Notes under the pieces: generated by a model
Seen by the model: the letters and a program-made list of their open reading frames with translations, nothing else
Databases searched by the model: none
What the model was told of the DNA's origin: nothing
Shown: positions 50,501 through 61,800 of the stretch, one piece after another
How positions within the stretch are numbered: the first letter of the stretch is position 1
Layout: each line of letters opens with the position of its first letter
DNA from: Rhizoctonia solani
Lineage: Eukaryota; Basidiomycota; Agaricomycetes; Cantharellales; Ceratobasidiaceae
NCBI RefSeq assembly: GCF_016906535.1
Contig: NC_057380.1
Location: 744,001-808,000 of the forward strand
Reading direction: 5' to 3'
Length of the DNA: 64,000 nucleotides
Translations under genes and position numbers: made by a program

Positions 50501-53000
50501 TTACACTTCGTCTCGTCTCTCTTCCCTTTCCTTATTTAATTTCTCTCCGTGCTCCATCAATAAATCCCCTATATGGTCATCCTCCGAGAAATACCTGAGG
50601 GCTGGGATCGATGGGACAAAGAAATACTCTCCTCCCCGCGAGGTAACGAAGAACGGGTTATCCTCACCCGGTGCCGGTCGGCCCTCTGGAATGGCCTTGA
50701 CAATGCCCGTTACCTCGAATTTCTTTGAAGAAGAGTTCGGATTTTCCGGGACAAGTTCAAGGTAGACCTGGCTCTTATCAGCAACTTGGTAGCAACCATC
50801 TGCTTTCTTGGACGCATTCAAATCCTTGGATGCAGTTTGAATTTCTGGCTCCTCTGGATACGGTCTTGAGGGGTTGATTGGCTCACTTATTTGCAAGACC
50901 CGTCTTAGCTGAGCTGAAGATCCTTTCGCAGGTGGGCCGCCGATAATTGGATCCTGGCCTATAACCAAAGAGTTAGCTATTCGGCGGCCTTGTAGAAAAA
51001 AGAGCATTACCATGGTGGGTAGGTGTGAGTGAAGTGATAGGGAAGAAGTCGTTATTCCCAAACCCAGTCGTCTGGCGAACAAAGCCGGAGTCTAGGTGAG
51101 ACGCGTAGCAACTGAACAGAAGTCCGCGATCCTTCGGGTCGGGTTGGAACGTGTTCAGCTTTGTCTCGTCCACTTCATGAGATGCATTTTGTTGCTTCTT
51201 CCTCAGCTCGCTCCTCATTTCATTATCCTTCTCATCCTTCAGCCTTATCCACTCTTCCTCTTCATCTGTATTTATCTACGGTGTTCAGAAAGGTATAAGA
51301 TTATTATTATTATTTCGTTTGATCAACTTACCTCGGGGCCATATGGAATCGCCGCCCGGACGATAGCACTGGATTCCAAGTATTTGCGTGAAATATACGG
51401 GTCCAGGTTGCGTGGAACAGTTTTGCGCGCATGAGCCGTAAAAGGGCAGTAATAATCGCTTGGCTCTCGGTCGGATACACCACGTACACCAGTGACAGCA
51501 TAATCGAAATCATTGTTTTGTTTAGGATCGGCGGCCAATGCTGGATTGTCCTTGAAGGGGCACAACGCAAGGGGTGCACCCTATTCATCAACCGCTTGTT
51601 AGTAATTAAGTTTAAAGGCAGGAGCTCAACAACGCACCGATTTCCACCTTCCCACAAAGCGAGCTGCGAAAAGTTCTTCACCATCTCGCCCATCGAAGCC
51701 CATTTTTAGGGCGCCTCTCTCTCCTCCGGGGACAAATTCCTTCCAGCGCTGTCCATTATCCCTACAGTATTTCTTAAATTCTAGAACAGATTGTTCCAGT
51801 TTCCTGAAGACCATCATTGTACCTCCTTTGGTCCACGAGGCCCGGTCCCATTTTGACACTGGGTCACCAGGATATCCCATAACAATAACCCCGGGATCGA
51901 CCTGGAGTTGCCCGGGGAGTGGATGTTCGATGCCACTAGCAACACAGCCGTTAAGTCATTTGCGCTCAGATGGGGATGTGAAATAAATAAGTACCGGATA
52001 GAAGGCTGGGAAATACCATCCAAGAATCCGAAGTGTTCGTGTCCGCGATTCTTATCCGGACGAACGCTCCCATCCAAGGTTCCCATCTTTTCCCATAGGC
52101 CTTTAAATAGTGTGTCGACCTGTTCGGTGACTTCCTCGAGTTCTTCGGAGTCTGGGAGGTCTTGGTCATGTCTGACTCTATCGGCTTACAAACAACAACT
52201 CACTTTCTGTGGCTATGATGACCACCCCATGAAGAGGCTCGCGGCCCGTGGTGGCCTCGCGATTGTCTTTTGCATTCCTGCCAAGACCGTTTGTAGTTGC
52301 TTCCTTCTCCTTTTCGTTCCAAGCAAAGAGAAGATCCCAGTCCGATTGGTCTCCGAGTTCAGTCTTATCATGTAGCATGGGGTGATTGTCGAACCGGCGA
52401 TCGCCCGTCTTTTCCATGTATCCAATCTCATCGAGCCCGTCCCTCGTAAATGCGATCATTTTTTGCTTTAACGGGATCCGGATAGGTTTCACTTCAGCTT
52501 CATCGACCTCTGCTCCAGTCAGTCCTTGTTCAATTCTTGCTGCTTGCCTCCGCAGCCTTCTCGCTTTCCCTAAAACCCCTTCCGCCTCTAGCCTCTCCTC
52601 ATTCTTTTTTCTAGCATTGTCCTTCTCCCGGCAGATTTCAAGCATATTTTCCTTGACATCGGCTGCAGAAGTGGGTTCGAATTTCTTGAGGGCAACAAGA
52701 AACTGCTTTGATTGCGACTTGGCAATACGGAAGAACACGAAGCGTTCCAAAGTCTAGAGTTACGCAAAGTCAGCCTCCAATTTACATGACGAATGTTTAG
52801 TCATAAAATTATAAAGTTCTATTCACCTTTGGGAAACGGAAAAGGACATCTCCTTGAAGGTCACCCAAGTGTGGAACCTCGTTGCTACTGGATTCCGGAA
52901 TCAAAGGTACCTGGCCTCGGGTCCTCAAAAGTTTGAGCAACCGTTTCTCTTCTTCATGCTTTATAAGCTCTTCGTAGTCGAAGTCGCTGAGTGTGTTCAT
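50501..53000 (-). CDS. DyP-type heme peroxidase, paralogue 1
   Basis: DyP peroxidases oxidise dyes and phenolic substrates with H2O2. The start at 53000 reads MNTLSDFDYEELIKHEEEKR, then PLIPESSSNEVPHLGDLQGD and VLFRFPK. Key motifs: EHFGFLDGISQP, containing the GXXDG motif with the distal Asp; GYPGDP; CPFTAHARKT with the likely proximal heme His; RAAIPYGPE; the RGLLFSCYASHLDSGF block; and DNPFFVTSRGGEYFFVPSI near the C-terminus. No signal peptide, so probably intracellular. An extra charged, coil-prone insert lies in exon 2. One oddity: the intron expected after ATES (about 52197-52175) is only about 20-26 bases, where the sister gene has a normal-length one; as printed the join is doubtful. 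Tandem copy at 55734. Confidence 0.92.
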
Positions 53001-53959
53001 GCTGGGTGATTTGATCCTCACATACCCCATCCCAGCGCATTTTATGTGCCCGTGTATGCGGCAAACGTGTGTACAAGAACTACCCTCAAATCCTACCACC
53101 CCCATCGATAAAGATCCAGTACGTGTGGGGTCGGGGTACCTTTGTGAAGGGTGCATTGCGGGTGTTTGCATAACAAGTTAGACCGTTTTCCAGTTGGAGC
53201 AGCTATATTCCGATACAGCGATTGCTCATCTATGCTATCTCCTCGGAAGGCTCTGAGTAACTCTCGAAAACCCCGCTATCATTGGGCTAGCAATAAGCGT
53301 AATGCTAACGTTAATTTATTGATTACAGCCCAGCCGGTGCATCTAATGCCGGTAGTCTTGAAGCGAATAAAATTGAAGTCTGTAAGCAAACAGCGAATGA
53401 GAATGAGGTGACCTGTCATTATAAATAATAGTCCAAACAACTCTCGTTTACGCCACGGTTGTGCCCATGTTAAATGATCATCGATACATTATTTCGTGTG
53501 ATGGACGCGAGAACATCGTCGATCAAACGTCACGATACTTCGGAACATGTATGTGAATTGCATTACAAAATCCATCCGGAAGCGAGTTAGAACAATCTGG
53601 ACACCATGTTAGTGAGACCCGAAAATGGCTATTTACTCCAGTAGGAGTATATGTAGCATACATAAGCCCATCTCTCGTACCAAATCCGCCGCTAGCTTGA
53701 AATTGATGCAACTATCCCACGTAACCGGGTCATCTTTGTACAAAGCCACGCCGTCTATTGAGACCGATATTGGTCGGTTCTCAGCGGCAACGCTCCAGAT
53801 ATCTCGACCCATGCCCGACCTCCGACGGGAAGGCCATCGCCTCAGCCCCAACAGTTAAAGGTGGCTATCTTACTGGGCGCAACCGAAGAGCTCGAACTAG
53901 TCTTCTACTGCTAGATTAGGCTTAGAGGGAACGCCCAGGTTGTAACTGAGCCTTTCCCG
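53001..53959. other. Region upstream of DyP paralogue 1, duplicated
   Basis: Sequence to about 53480 is homologous to that upstream of paralogue 2 (58124-58560), for example ACTACCCTCAAATC...CCATCGATAA and AATGCCGG...GAATGAGAA...GTCATTATA. A minus-strand frame at 53523-53851 looks somewhat protein-like (SVSIDGVALYKDDPVTWDSC) but has no recognised family and breaks frame. Confidence 0.5.
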
Positions 53960-54084
53960 CTCTGCAAAATCCGCTGGAGCTCGGAGCCCGAAATGCTCGA
54001 GAAGCATAAACGAGCTTACTATGAGCGTCTCGTTTATGCTTCTCGAGCATTTCGAGCTCACGAGCTCCGATGGATCTTGCAGAG
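53960..54084. repeat. Imperfect foldback, 55-bp arms
   Basis: Arms 53960-54014 and 54030-54084 pair. The inner 26 bases match perfectly (GAAATGCTCGAGAAGCATAA...) and the outer part has several mismatches, with a loop of about 15 bases. Probably a foldback transposon relic. No clear target duplication. Confidence 0.75.
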
Positions 54085-55029
54085 TGTGTGAATTCCTTGC
54101 CGAAAGATAGGGCCGGCATCTTGGTCTGTTCAGATTTGTTTCGTAAACTTCGTGGAATGTATTTGCCCTACCGAAACATTCATATGCATATGGCTCTCTC
54201 TAGATCCTAACTTTGAACCAATTTTATGAGCCATTATTAATAAATTATATGGTATCGAGTGGCCAACGCCTGCGTGGGAGCGCCTCATTCCTGCGAGAGA
54301 CGAGCGTGCAGGAGCGGGATCGCTCATATGGGTATATGCATAGATCTCCTATTAGATAGGAGTGGGAAGCCATGGCCGTTTCACGTCCGGAAACGAATGA
54401 TTCCCCAGGATAAGTGGATCTTAACTCAGGACCGCCCGATCACGTACCGGTCCTGGCGCGCCGTGTATCTAACAGATGGCTCATGTACTAGCACAGTCAT
54501 CTAGCATCACGTAGTTCAACACTTGTAAAATAAGCCGCGGACGTCTCCGGCCGGAATCTTGAAGAAATGATTAGTTTGTTCGTCTAAATTTTCATATTTA
54601 ATGACGGCTATTCTTTAAGGTCTGTCTCCCTGAGTTATTGTCGAAAATATCTGGCCCAATTTTGAGCGCATGTATATGTGTGTAAATTCGATACCTATCA
54701 TCGAATGCAAACACAAATCTTGCCGATAGTCGTGTCGTCGCAAATATGACAATTCATAATCAACACTCGATTGAAGCGGTAAGCAACAATGTTATCGATA
54801 GCGAAAATTCTGTAATCGAAGCAAACCAAGCGGGAGTATATGACTAGGGCCCAAGCATAAACAAGCCCGAGTCAGGGGAGCCTGTCTGCGAGCTCAGTAC
54901 AATCACCTAGGGAATGGCTCACACAACATGGATTGACTCCCTAATATCGAACACACAATACAATATGAATGAGGTTTCACATGGACATAAGTATTCGCAC
55001 AAAATGTGTCAACCTGTTCCAGGCTGTAT
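54085..55029. other. Intergenic, nothing recognised
   Basis: AT-rich sequence between the foldback and repeat B. No supported gene or motif. Confidence 0.35.
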
Positions 55030-55310
55030 CATGAAGCGAGTCACGTGACCGGAGCTTCAGGGCTTTGTCGATTCGTGCTTGACCTTCACCGTCCGACTTC
55101 GTACATGCCGAGTGCTGCGACACGCAAAGGCGTGCCATCGTTTCTAATCTAACACTTTGAAAAGTCATGAGAGTTAGTTTGACCTGCTCACTCATGAAGC
55201 AGACTCGTGAGCGAGTGCCTCCAGCGCACCCTTACTGTTTCGCAGCCCGCAGGAGTTCCCCAAGCCTCACCGGTCTGGGTATTGTAGCCGACAATGACAA
55301 GTGGGAGATG
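55030..55310 (+). repeat. Dispersed repeat B, copy 1
   Basis: Matches 62340-62630 in the same direction: GCGAGTCACGTGAC followed by a CTTCA block near the start, then CAGACTCG, CGCAGCC, and CACCGGTCTGGGTAT near the end. The core is a TCACGTGA palindrome (55041-55048) inside a longer GAAGC...GCTTC dyad. Divergence suggests an old element. Confidence 0.7.
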
Positions 55311-55733
55311 CCCTGGTATAAGTGTTTCTTTACTCTTCTCTCCTTAGAGCCCAGGTAGTATGAACTACGGATGCAAGCACTAATTCGATACCTTAAATTC
55401 GTTCCGGATACATGTTGGAACGCCAAGCATGCTGTATATGACATTCAATATGCCTGCATCTATTGGGGGTTGAAATGTTATCACAGGCATGCGAACCCCT
55501 GGCATCAAGCATAGGTGCACTTTGGTGTGTTAGGTACGTGTGAATATATAGCGCAGATCCAGCTATTTCATTTCATTTTATATTTCAATGGTTAAATTTG
55601 TCACATAACCAATCCCGGTACTTCAAGATTGTAGTTCAGTCCACTATGTATGGGTTAAATAATGAAACTATAGTATAAAGTGAGAGCGCTCACGTTGCCT
55701 ATTGGCAGGAGGGACCACTCTGTTCCTTCTACC

Positions 55734-58123
55734 CTACTTTGCCTCTCGCTTCTTCTTTTCTTCTTCCTCTGCCTTCTTCCTGGCCTCGTGCCTCTTTCTC
55801 TTAGCCTCATCATTCTTCTTCTTGGCTTCAGTTCGCTTCTCCTCGTATTTCCCTGTCCATTTATCGATTGTTGAAATAGATGGAACGAAGAAGTACTCTC
55901 CTCCTCGTGAGGTAACAAAAAACGGGTTATCGGCGCCTGGGGGAGCCTTCTGTGTAAGAGGCTTGACTTGAACATGACCATTGACCCTATATGTGTTGAG
56001 GGTGTCACCAGGAACTTGGAGCTTAATATCCACCTGGTCACCGTCTTTGAATGGCTTGGTCGGTTCCTGGTCAAGGTCAGCCTGTCTTTCTACTCCAGAG
56101 GAGTTTTTTGCGGGTGGACCACCAATAATGGGATCTTGACCTACAGTAGCAAGTCAGTTAGCTCAGAAGCTCCTATTTGTGAATGATTTTACCATGTTTG
56201 GTCGGCGTAAGTGAAGTTATAGGGAAGAAATCATTATTTCCAAATCCGGTTGTCTGGCGGACAAAGCCGGAATCTAGGTGGGACGCGTAACAGCTAAACA
56301 GTAGCCCACGGTCTTCCGGATCCAACACGAATTTTGAGCCCGCCTCTTTCTTCTTGATTCTCCACTCCTCCCGTTCTTTGGGATCCAGCTATAACAGTCA
56401 GGAAATCATCTGTTGTTGCGTTCAATGTCTTACCTCTGGTCCGTATGGAATCGCTGCTCGGACGATAGCACTCGACTCAAAGTATTTGCGTGAAATATAT
56501 GGATCTAGATTACGCGGAACAGTTTTGCGGGCATGAGCGGTAAAGGGGCAGTAATAATCGCTTGGCTCCCCAGCCGAAACACCAGGTACACCGGTGACAG
56601 TGTAGTCGAAATCGTTGTTTCGTTTTGGATCTGTAGCGAGCTCCTTATCATCCCACCAGGGGGACAGAGCAAGGGGTGCTCCCTACATGGGAGACATCAA
56701 GTACCTGAACCCAAGGATAGACTTATGACCACATACCGATTTCCATCTCCCGACAAAGCGAGCCGCGAAAAGGTCAGCTCCGTCTTCTTCGTCGAAATTC
56801 ACCTGATTTGCCGCGACCTCTCCTCCTGGAAAGAACTCCCTCCAACGAGGCCCATTTGCCTTGCAATACTCATCGAACTCAATAACAGACTGCTCTAGTT
56901 TTCTGAAGACCATCATTGTACCACCTTTGGCCCAGGGCGCGCGCTTCGACTTTGGTACTGGATCGCCAGGATATCCCATGACAATAACCCCAGGGTCGAC
57001 CTGGAGTTGCCCAGGGAGTGGGTGTTCGATACCACTAGCAACGTAGACATTAAATCAATTGAGGTCAAATGAGAGTAGTTTATTAAATACCGGATTGATG
57101 GCTGAGAAATGCCATCTAGGAATCCAAAGTGTTCATGGCCGCGGTTTTCATTTGGACGAACATTCCCGTCCAGAGTGCCCATTTCTTTCCAGGAGTCCTT
57201 GAAAATTTCTTCGACCTCGTTTGTTACTTCTTTATATTGGCTCTCCGCTGGAAACATAATTAGGCACTTCTATTGCCTGCCATTGTAATCAAGGGCACTT
57301 ACTTTCCGTGGCTATGACAATCACCCCATGAAGTGGTTTGCGGTCCGTAGTGGGTTTACGATTCTTATTCTCGGTTCTGCCTAGGCTATCATCGCTCCCC
57401 CCTGTTTGTTTCCAGTCGAAAAGTAGATCCCAATCTGATTGGTCCCCGAGATAGGTTCTGTCATCAAGCATAGTCTTCCCGTCGAATCGATCATCACCAG
57501 TCTCGTCCTTAAAGCCAAGCTCATTGAGCCCCTCTCGTGTAAGTGCGATTAACTTCTGCTTGAGTGGAACTCGTTCGTGTTTTGGTTTCTGGTCATCCTT
57601 CGTTTTCTTGTTTGGTTTCTCCCCGCTCTCTAGCTCTTCCGCTTTCTTCTTTAACTCTTCTGCTTCCTTTCGTAACCTCTCTGCCTTTTCTTTCGCCGTC
57701 TCCATTTCCAGCTGAAGATTGTTGAACGCCCTAATATCCTCCTTCTTCTGACAAATATCAAGCATATTCTTCTTTACATCGGCAGCCGTAGTAGGCTCGA
57801 ATTTCCCTAGGGCCTCGAGAAATAGGTTTTTGTTGGTAATATTGAAGAAAATAAAGCGTTCATAAGTCTACAGGCGTTTATAATTATTACATGCTAACCA
57901 ATAACAATTATCGTGTTATAATCAAGTTTCTATTTGGGCTCACCTTCGGGAAGCGGAAGAGGACGTCTCCTTGAATGTCATCCAATTGAGGAACCTGATC
58001 GCTATCAGATTCTGGTATCAAAGGCACCTGGCCTCGGCCTCTCAAAAGCTTGAGCAGCCTCTTATCTCTTTCATGTTGCCAGATTTCTTCATAATCGTCG
58101 GCTGTGAGCGTTTTAATACTCAT
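55734..58123 (-). CDS. DyP-type heme peroxidase, paralogue 2
   Basis: Seven exons (58123-57944, 57867-57303, 57247-57091, 57034-56737, 56682-56434, 56388-56193, 56140-55734) join in frame to 683 codons, longer than common DyPs of about 500. The N-terminus is MSIKTLTADDYEEIWQHERD, with GRGQVPLIPE and VLFRFPK. A Lys/Glu coiled-coil insert (AKEKAERLRKEAEELKKKAE) follows. Then come EHFGFLDGISQP (GXXDG distal Asp), GYPGDP, CPFTAHARKT (proximal His), RAAIPYGPE, GLLFSCYASHLDSGF and NPFFVTSRGGEYFFVPSI. The tail is a strongly basic and acidic coil (KKKNDEAKRKRHEARKKAEE). No signal peptide, so probably cytosolic. The reaction is H2O2-dependent oxidation; the natural substrate is unknown. It is the intact member of the tandem pair. 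Confidence 0.96.
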
Positions 58124-58813
58124 GTTGTGGGATTTGGCCCTCGCATACCGCGCCGTGACGTGTTATATACCTTTTTGTATCCTCTGAGGAACTATACAAG
58201 GACTACCCTCAAATCTCACTTCGACCATCGATAATGGAGCGCGTGAATTTAGGGCCGTACCGTCCACAACAAGCGCGCTCTCCATGCGGCTGTTTGCGAA
58301 GCGAGCCATTACCTACTCTTCTATACTCGCGTCTTGGAAAGCTCCGAGTGTTTTCAGCAGTACCAGCATGATCTGCTCAGGGGTAAGTGTGGTACTAATC
58401 TACTGAATAGAGCCGGTACATTAAATGCCGGCAGTCCTGAACCGAGTAAGGATTGAAGTACGTAAAAAATCACGAATGAGAACGACTGTAGTTGTCATTA
58501 TAGATGGTCTACTCCAAATTGCGCTCATGTCAGATGATAATCGGGGTACTACTGTACTGCAGGTTGCGGACGTGGAGGGGCCCCTCCGATAAGCCACGAT
58601 CCACCATAACTCAGAGTCTGTGTGCGCAGGGGACGATGCAAGCAATCCGAAATTGAATTAAAATCGGCCAAGGGGCACGCTCGTCCAGATGGGAATGTAC
58701 ATTGAATGTTGAGCTTGACGGCCAGATTGATAATATCATAATTTCGAGTAAAACGCAGCCCCGATTCGAAAAATCCTTCGATCCATACAGTACTAGTGCC
58801 CATAATAAGTGTT
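58124..58813. other. Upstream region of DyP paralogue 2
   Basis: The first 430 bases resemble the region before paralogue 1, showing that the duplicated unit included promoter DNA. A minus-strand frame near 58549-58872 has no recognised motif. Confidence 0.5.
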
Positions 58814-58982
58814 GCATGAAGCATAAATTGACCAATACTCCATGACAACCTCTGAATTACGGCTTCATGCATTAATAAAACTTGTAGATAAACACAAACT
58901 TTACTTAATTCAATGTTTTATTAATGCATGAAGCCGTAATTCAGAGGTTGTCATGGAGTATTGGTCAATTTATGCTTTATGC
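58814..58982. repeat. Long palindrome, 68-bp arms
   Basis: 58814-58881 and 58915-58982 are reverse complements with one mismatch, with a 33-base AT-rich loop. The left arm itself begins GCATGAAGC and, before its A-rich inner end, contains GCTTCATGC, so the structure is nested. Near-identity implies a recent origin. No convincing target duplication. Confidence 0.92.
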
Positions 58983-59110
58983 GATACTTTTTGGGGGCAC
59001 TAGTACATCAGTCCAGCATATATCAAAGTTCATCACAATAAATTGAATCTAACTAATTCCTCACAAGACCGCTGTTCTCGATACCAAATCGGCATGCAAT
59101 CAAGAAGTGC

Positions 59111-59313
59111 TGTACGAGGCCCCCAAAATCTCGGGAGTGCTCCGGGACTCGCTATTATCGGCGAGCACTCCGAAGTGTTTGGTATGACGCTTGGAAGTGC
59201 TCGTGGAGTGCTCCCAAGTGCTCGCCGAGCAATCCGGATCCGTCGGATCCCAGTAGCGAGGTTCCCAAAACCAGAGCACTTCAGAGCACCCCGGGGTTTT
59301 TGGGGCCCCCGTA
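59111..59313. mobile_element. Small TIR element, repeat C copy 2
   Basis: The left end TACGAGGCCCCCAAAA and the right end TTTTTGGGGCCCCCGTA are inverted repeats, each beginning with TA. This suggests a Tc1/mariner-like (TA-targeting) MITE of about 200 bases. Its right 120 bases match 36908-37030. The interior is rich in GAGCACT/AGTGCTC words. Confidence 0.65.
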
Positions 59314-59394
59314 GAGTGATTGCTCAGACTATACTCCCATGTGGCACGGCCCCCAAAGTGTGGATTTCCTGGTCGCCAGAAGTCGTGCTTTGTA

Positions 59395-59525
59395 TGGGGG
59401 ATCCTGGCAAAATCCGACCAGTAATCCCATAAATCTGCATCCCCAGCTCATCTCTGCGTGTTGTCGAGCTGTAGACTTTCTGTACTTTTGGAGCTCGCCG
59501 TATGGATGCGCCCTGGAGATGTCCC
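59395..59525 (+). repeat. Dispersed repeat D, copy 1
   Basis: Shares CTGGCAAAATCCGACCAG, GTCGAGCTGT-like and GACTTTCTGTACTTT blocks with 62709-62855 in the same order and direction. Confidence 0.65.
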
Positions 59526-60368
59526 ACTTTGATGCGCAAAGTCATTCATCAAGACTGACATCGATAGCAGCAACTATTAGAGTGAGTAATAATTCTGGAA
59601 TATAATCGGTCTAGTCAGTTAACAAGAAAGCTGTAAGTGCATAGCTATGGAGGAGTTCCAATTGTAGACTATATATAATTCAATAAATTGTAGGACGTGT
59701 ATCGTGTACAAAGTTCGGATCAATAGACCTGAGGGCCGGCACCCATTTTACCTAAGCATAGGCCAAATCTCGAGTACCGCTGGAGCCGAATTCAGCGCTA
59801 CATATACTCATTCCCAGTCTGACGCATTTGTAATTTTAAGGTGTTTTGTTAACCATCCCAGCACCGTAGGTCTTGGCGTCGTGCATGCGAGTACTCCAAC
59901 AAGCATTGGCCTACTCCACTAGGATAAGAGAATTTTGACTAAAATTTGCGCGAGTATTAAGAGGTACATTTATCTTATTTTGACTATTCAATTCAAATGA
60001 AATCCCCCACAGGTGCCAAAGTTGCTAAGCTACTGATGGTATGTAGTTTATTATAGGATGTAATTTGAAACTGCGTAGCCCTCAAAGTCAAAAGGGTCAA
60101 ACTTACCCCTAGCCTAAGGTCTCTAATATAGAACTTCAACGCTTCAACCCCTTAAGATGCGCATGTTCCAAGAGCATGAGCTAATAGGGTGGGTATTTAC
60201 AGGAGATGATATTCGAGAGCACTGACCTTACTTCCGAGGAATGCTACGGTATTATGAACATGGCCATGACCATGCGTCTCATTTTGTCCCTTTTATGCAC
60301 TAGGAGGGCCACGTGATAACTCCCACGGATGTTTTGGTGACACGTCTCTACTCTCAACGACAATCGCA
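59526..60368. other. Intergenic upstream of GOT1
   Basis: AT-rich spacer. The last 100 bases should hold the GOT1 promoter; no TATA box is obvious. Confidence 0.4.
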
Positions 60369-61026
60369 ATGTGGCTTTCTGATGGACAAAGTAAGAGGTT
60401 TTGTCCTTATTCTTCACGTTATGCGTTTAATTAATCAATAGCTCAGAAATTGGCGTTGGTCTCACCTCTTTCGGTGTCTTCTTTATGTTTCTTGGTGTAA
60501 TGCTGTTCTTCGATGGCGGCTTACTTGCGCTTGGCAACGTAAGTTTATTTTGGAGTTTTCAAATGGATGGTGCTGATTGCATCCCTTTCAAGATCTTATT
60601 TGTGTCTGGACTTACGTTGATCATTGGTCCTACCAAAACATTTTACTTCTTTGCCCGAAAACAAAAGCTTCGTGGAACAATTTGTTTCGTCGCTGGCATC
60701 CTTCTGGTCTTCTTCAAATGGCCTTTTATTGGCATGCTTATAGAGACCTTCGGATTTCTTAACTTATTCGGGTAAGTTCACTGCACCTTCACGATCAAGT
60801 AACCCTGTGCCTGACATCAGCGGCAGCGATTTCTTCCCTGTCATCGTTTCATTCCTACGCCAATTGCCATTCATCGGAACGTTCCTGAACTTGCCGTACA
60901 TAAAAGGAGTAAGCCAAGTTTCTTTTTTATTCTATATTTTATTATTCTATGTCCGTCCGGGCCACTAACATAATATCCAAACAGGTTGTAGATCGCATAG
61001 CTGGTACTCGCACATCAATAGTGTAA
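60369..61026 (+). CDS. GOT1: Golgi transport protein 1 (Got1 family)
   Basis: Got1 is a small tetra-spanning Golgi/ER-vesicle membrane protein that works in ER-to-Golgi transport and vesicle fusion. Five exons (60369-60390, 60447-60538, 60593-60771, 60821-60908, 60985-61026) join in frame to 140 codons, the family length. Sequence reads MWLSDGQKIGVGLTSFGVFF, MLFFDGGLLALGN, ILFVSGLTLIIG, TFYFFARKQKLRGTICF, VFFKWPFIGMLIETFGFLNL, then DFFPVIVSFLRQLPFIGT and VVDRIAGTR. Four hydrophobic segments are visible. All motifs are typical, and no frame break is present. Confidence 0.97.
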
Positions 61027-61226
61027 CATTAGAAGCACGAGACTGTAACTTAGCATTGTATGTTTTCTTGCCGTTGAAATCGTCTTGCAGCGAAATAGGG
61101 CATAGTCGCCTGACATCCCTTCATATAAAGTTGAGGTCGGAGTGAGTTGAGCGGGTAACCTGCTACTCTTGAGGACTCACACATAATCGCACATAGCAGA
61201 AGGTAAAGTTCCCTACCCATTTATTA

Positions 61227-61800
61227 TCACACTTGGGCTCCGGGGTTCTGACTTTTGTGAGACTCGCGCGTATGATGTCGCCAGGCTCCAGGATGGTCCG
61301 GGGGATCCGGCGCGGAGCGCGCACCGCATGTGTTTGGTATGACCAGATACGAGGGACACTCGCGGACGGGTGGGCTATCCCTGACGATAGTCATACTGGG
61401 GGGAGAGATGGGAGAAAGTGTCAATAACTGAGCTTACATAAGCCGACTTGGGCTGACTCAACTTGCCAATGAGACCGGTAATCGATACACAAGCACCAAG
61501 TAGCGGATCGGGATGGTGGGTGGGACCTAAGAAAATAGAGGTGCGCCAGAAGGCCGGGCCCGCCGTACAAGTGTGGTCGACCACGAGCACCGAATGTCAC
61601 GTGGTCGCGCTTTTTTTTTTGATTCATATTTAAGGAGCTACATGCGAAACAAGGCAAACCGCTCACAAGAAACCGAGACAAACTACGCTATGAGAGAGAG
61701 AGAGAGAAACCAGACGAGAGAAGAGAAAACGGACAAGCGAGGTCACGTGGTCGCGCCACTCTGGATCCCAGTCCCGGCTCGTGCATCTCTGCAAGCTTCG
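61227..61800 (+). repeat. Dispersed repeat A, copy 2, with internal insertion
   Basis: Homologous to 47911-48305. The two run together to TGGTCGCGC. Here an extra segment 61611-61741 interrupts, and the match resumes with GCGCCACTC and CCCGGCTCGTGCAT. Confidence 0.85.
61611..61741 (-). mobile_element. Poly(A)-type short insertion (retroposed sequence)
   Basis: A 131-base segment begins on the plus strand with ten T residues, so on the minus strand it ends in poly(A). It is flanked by GTCACGTGGTCGCGC at 61596-61610 and again at 61742-61756. A 15-base target duplication with an A-tail is the signature of LINE-type target-primed insertion (established). The related copy at 48 kb lacks the insert. 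The cargo is not recognised. Confidence 0.75.
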
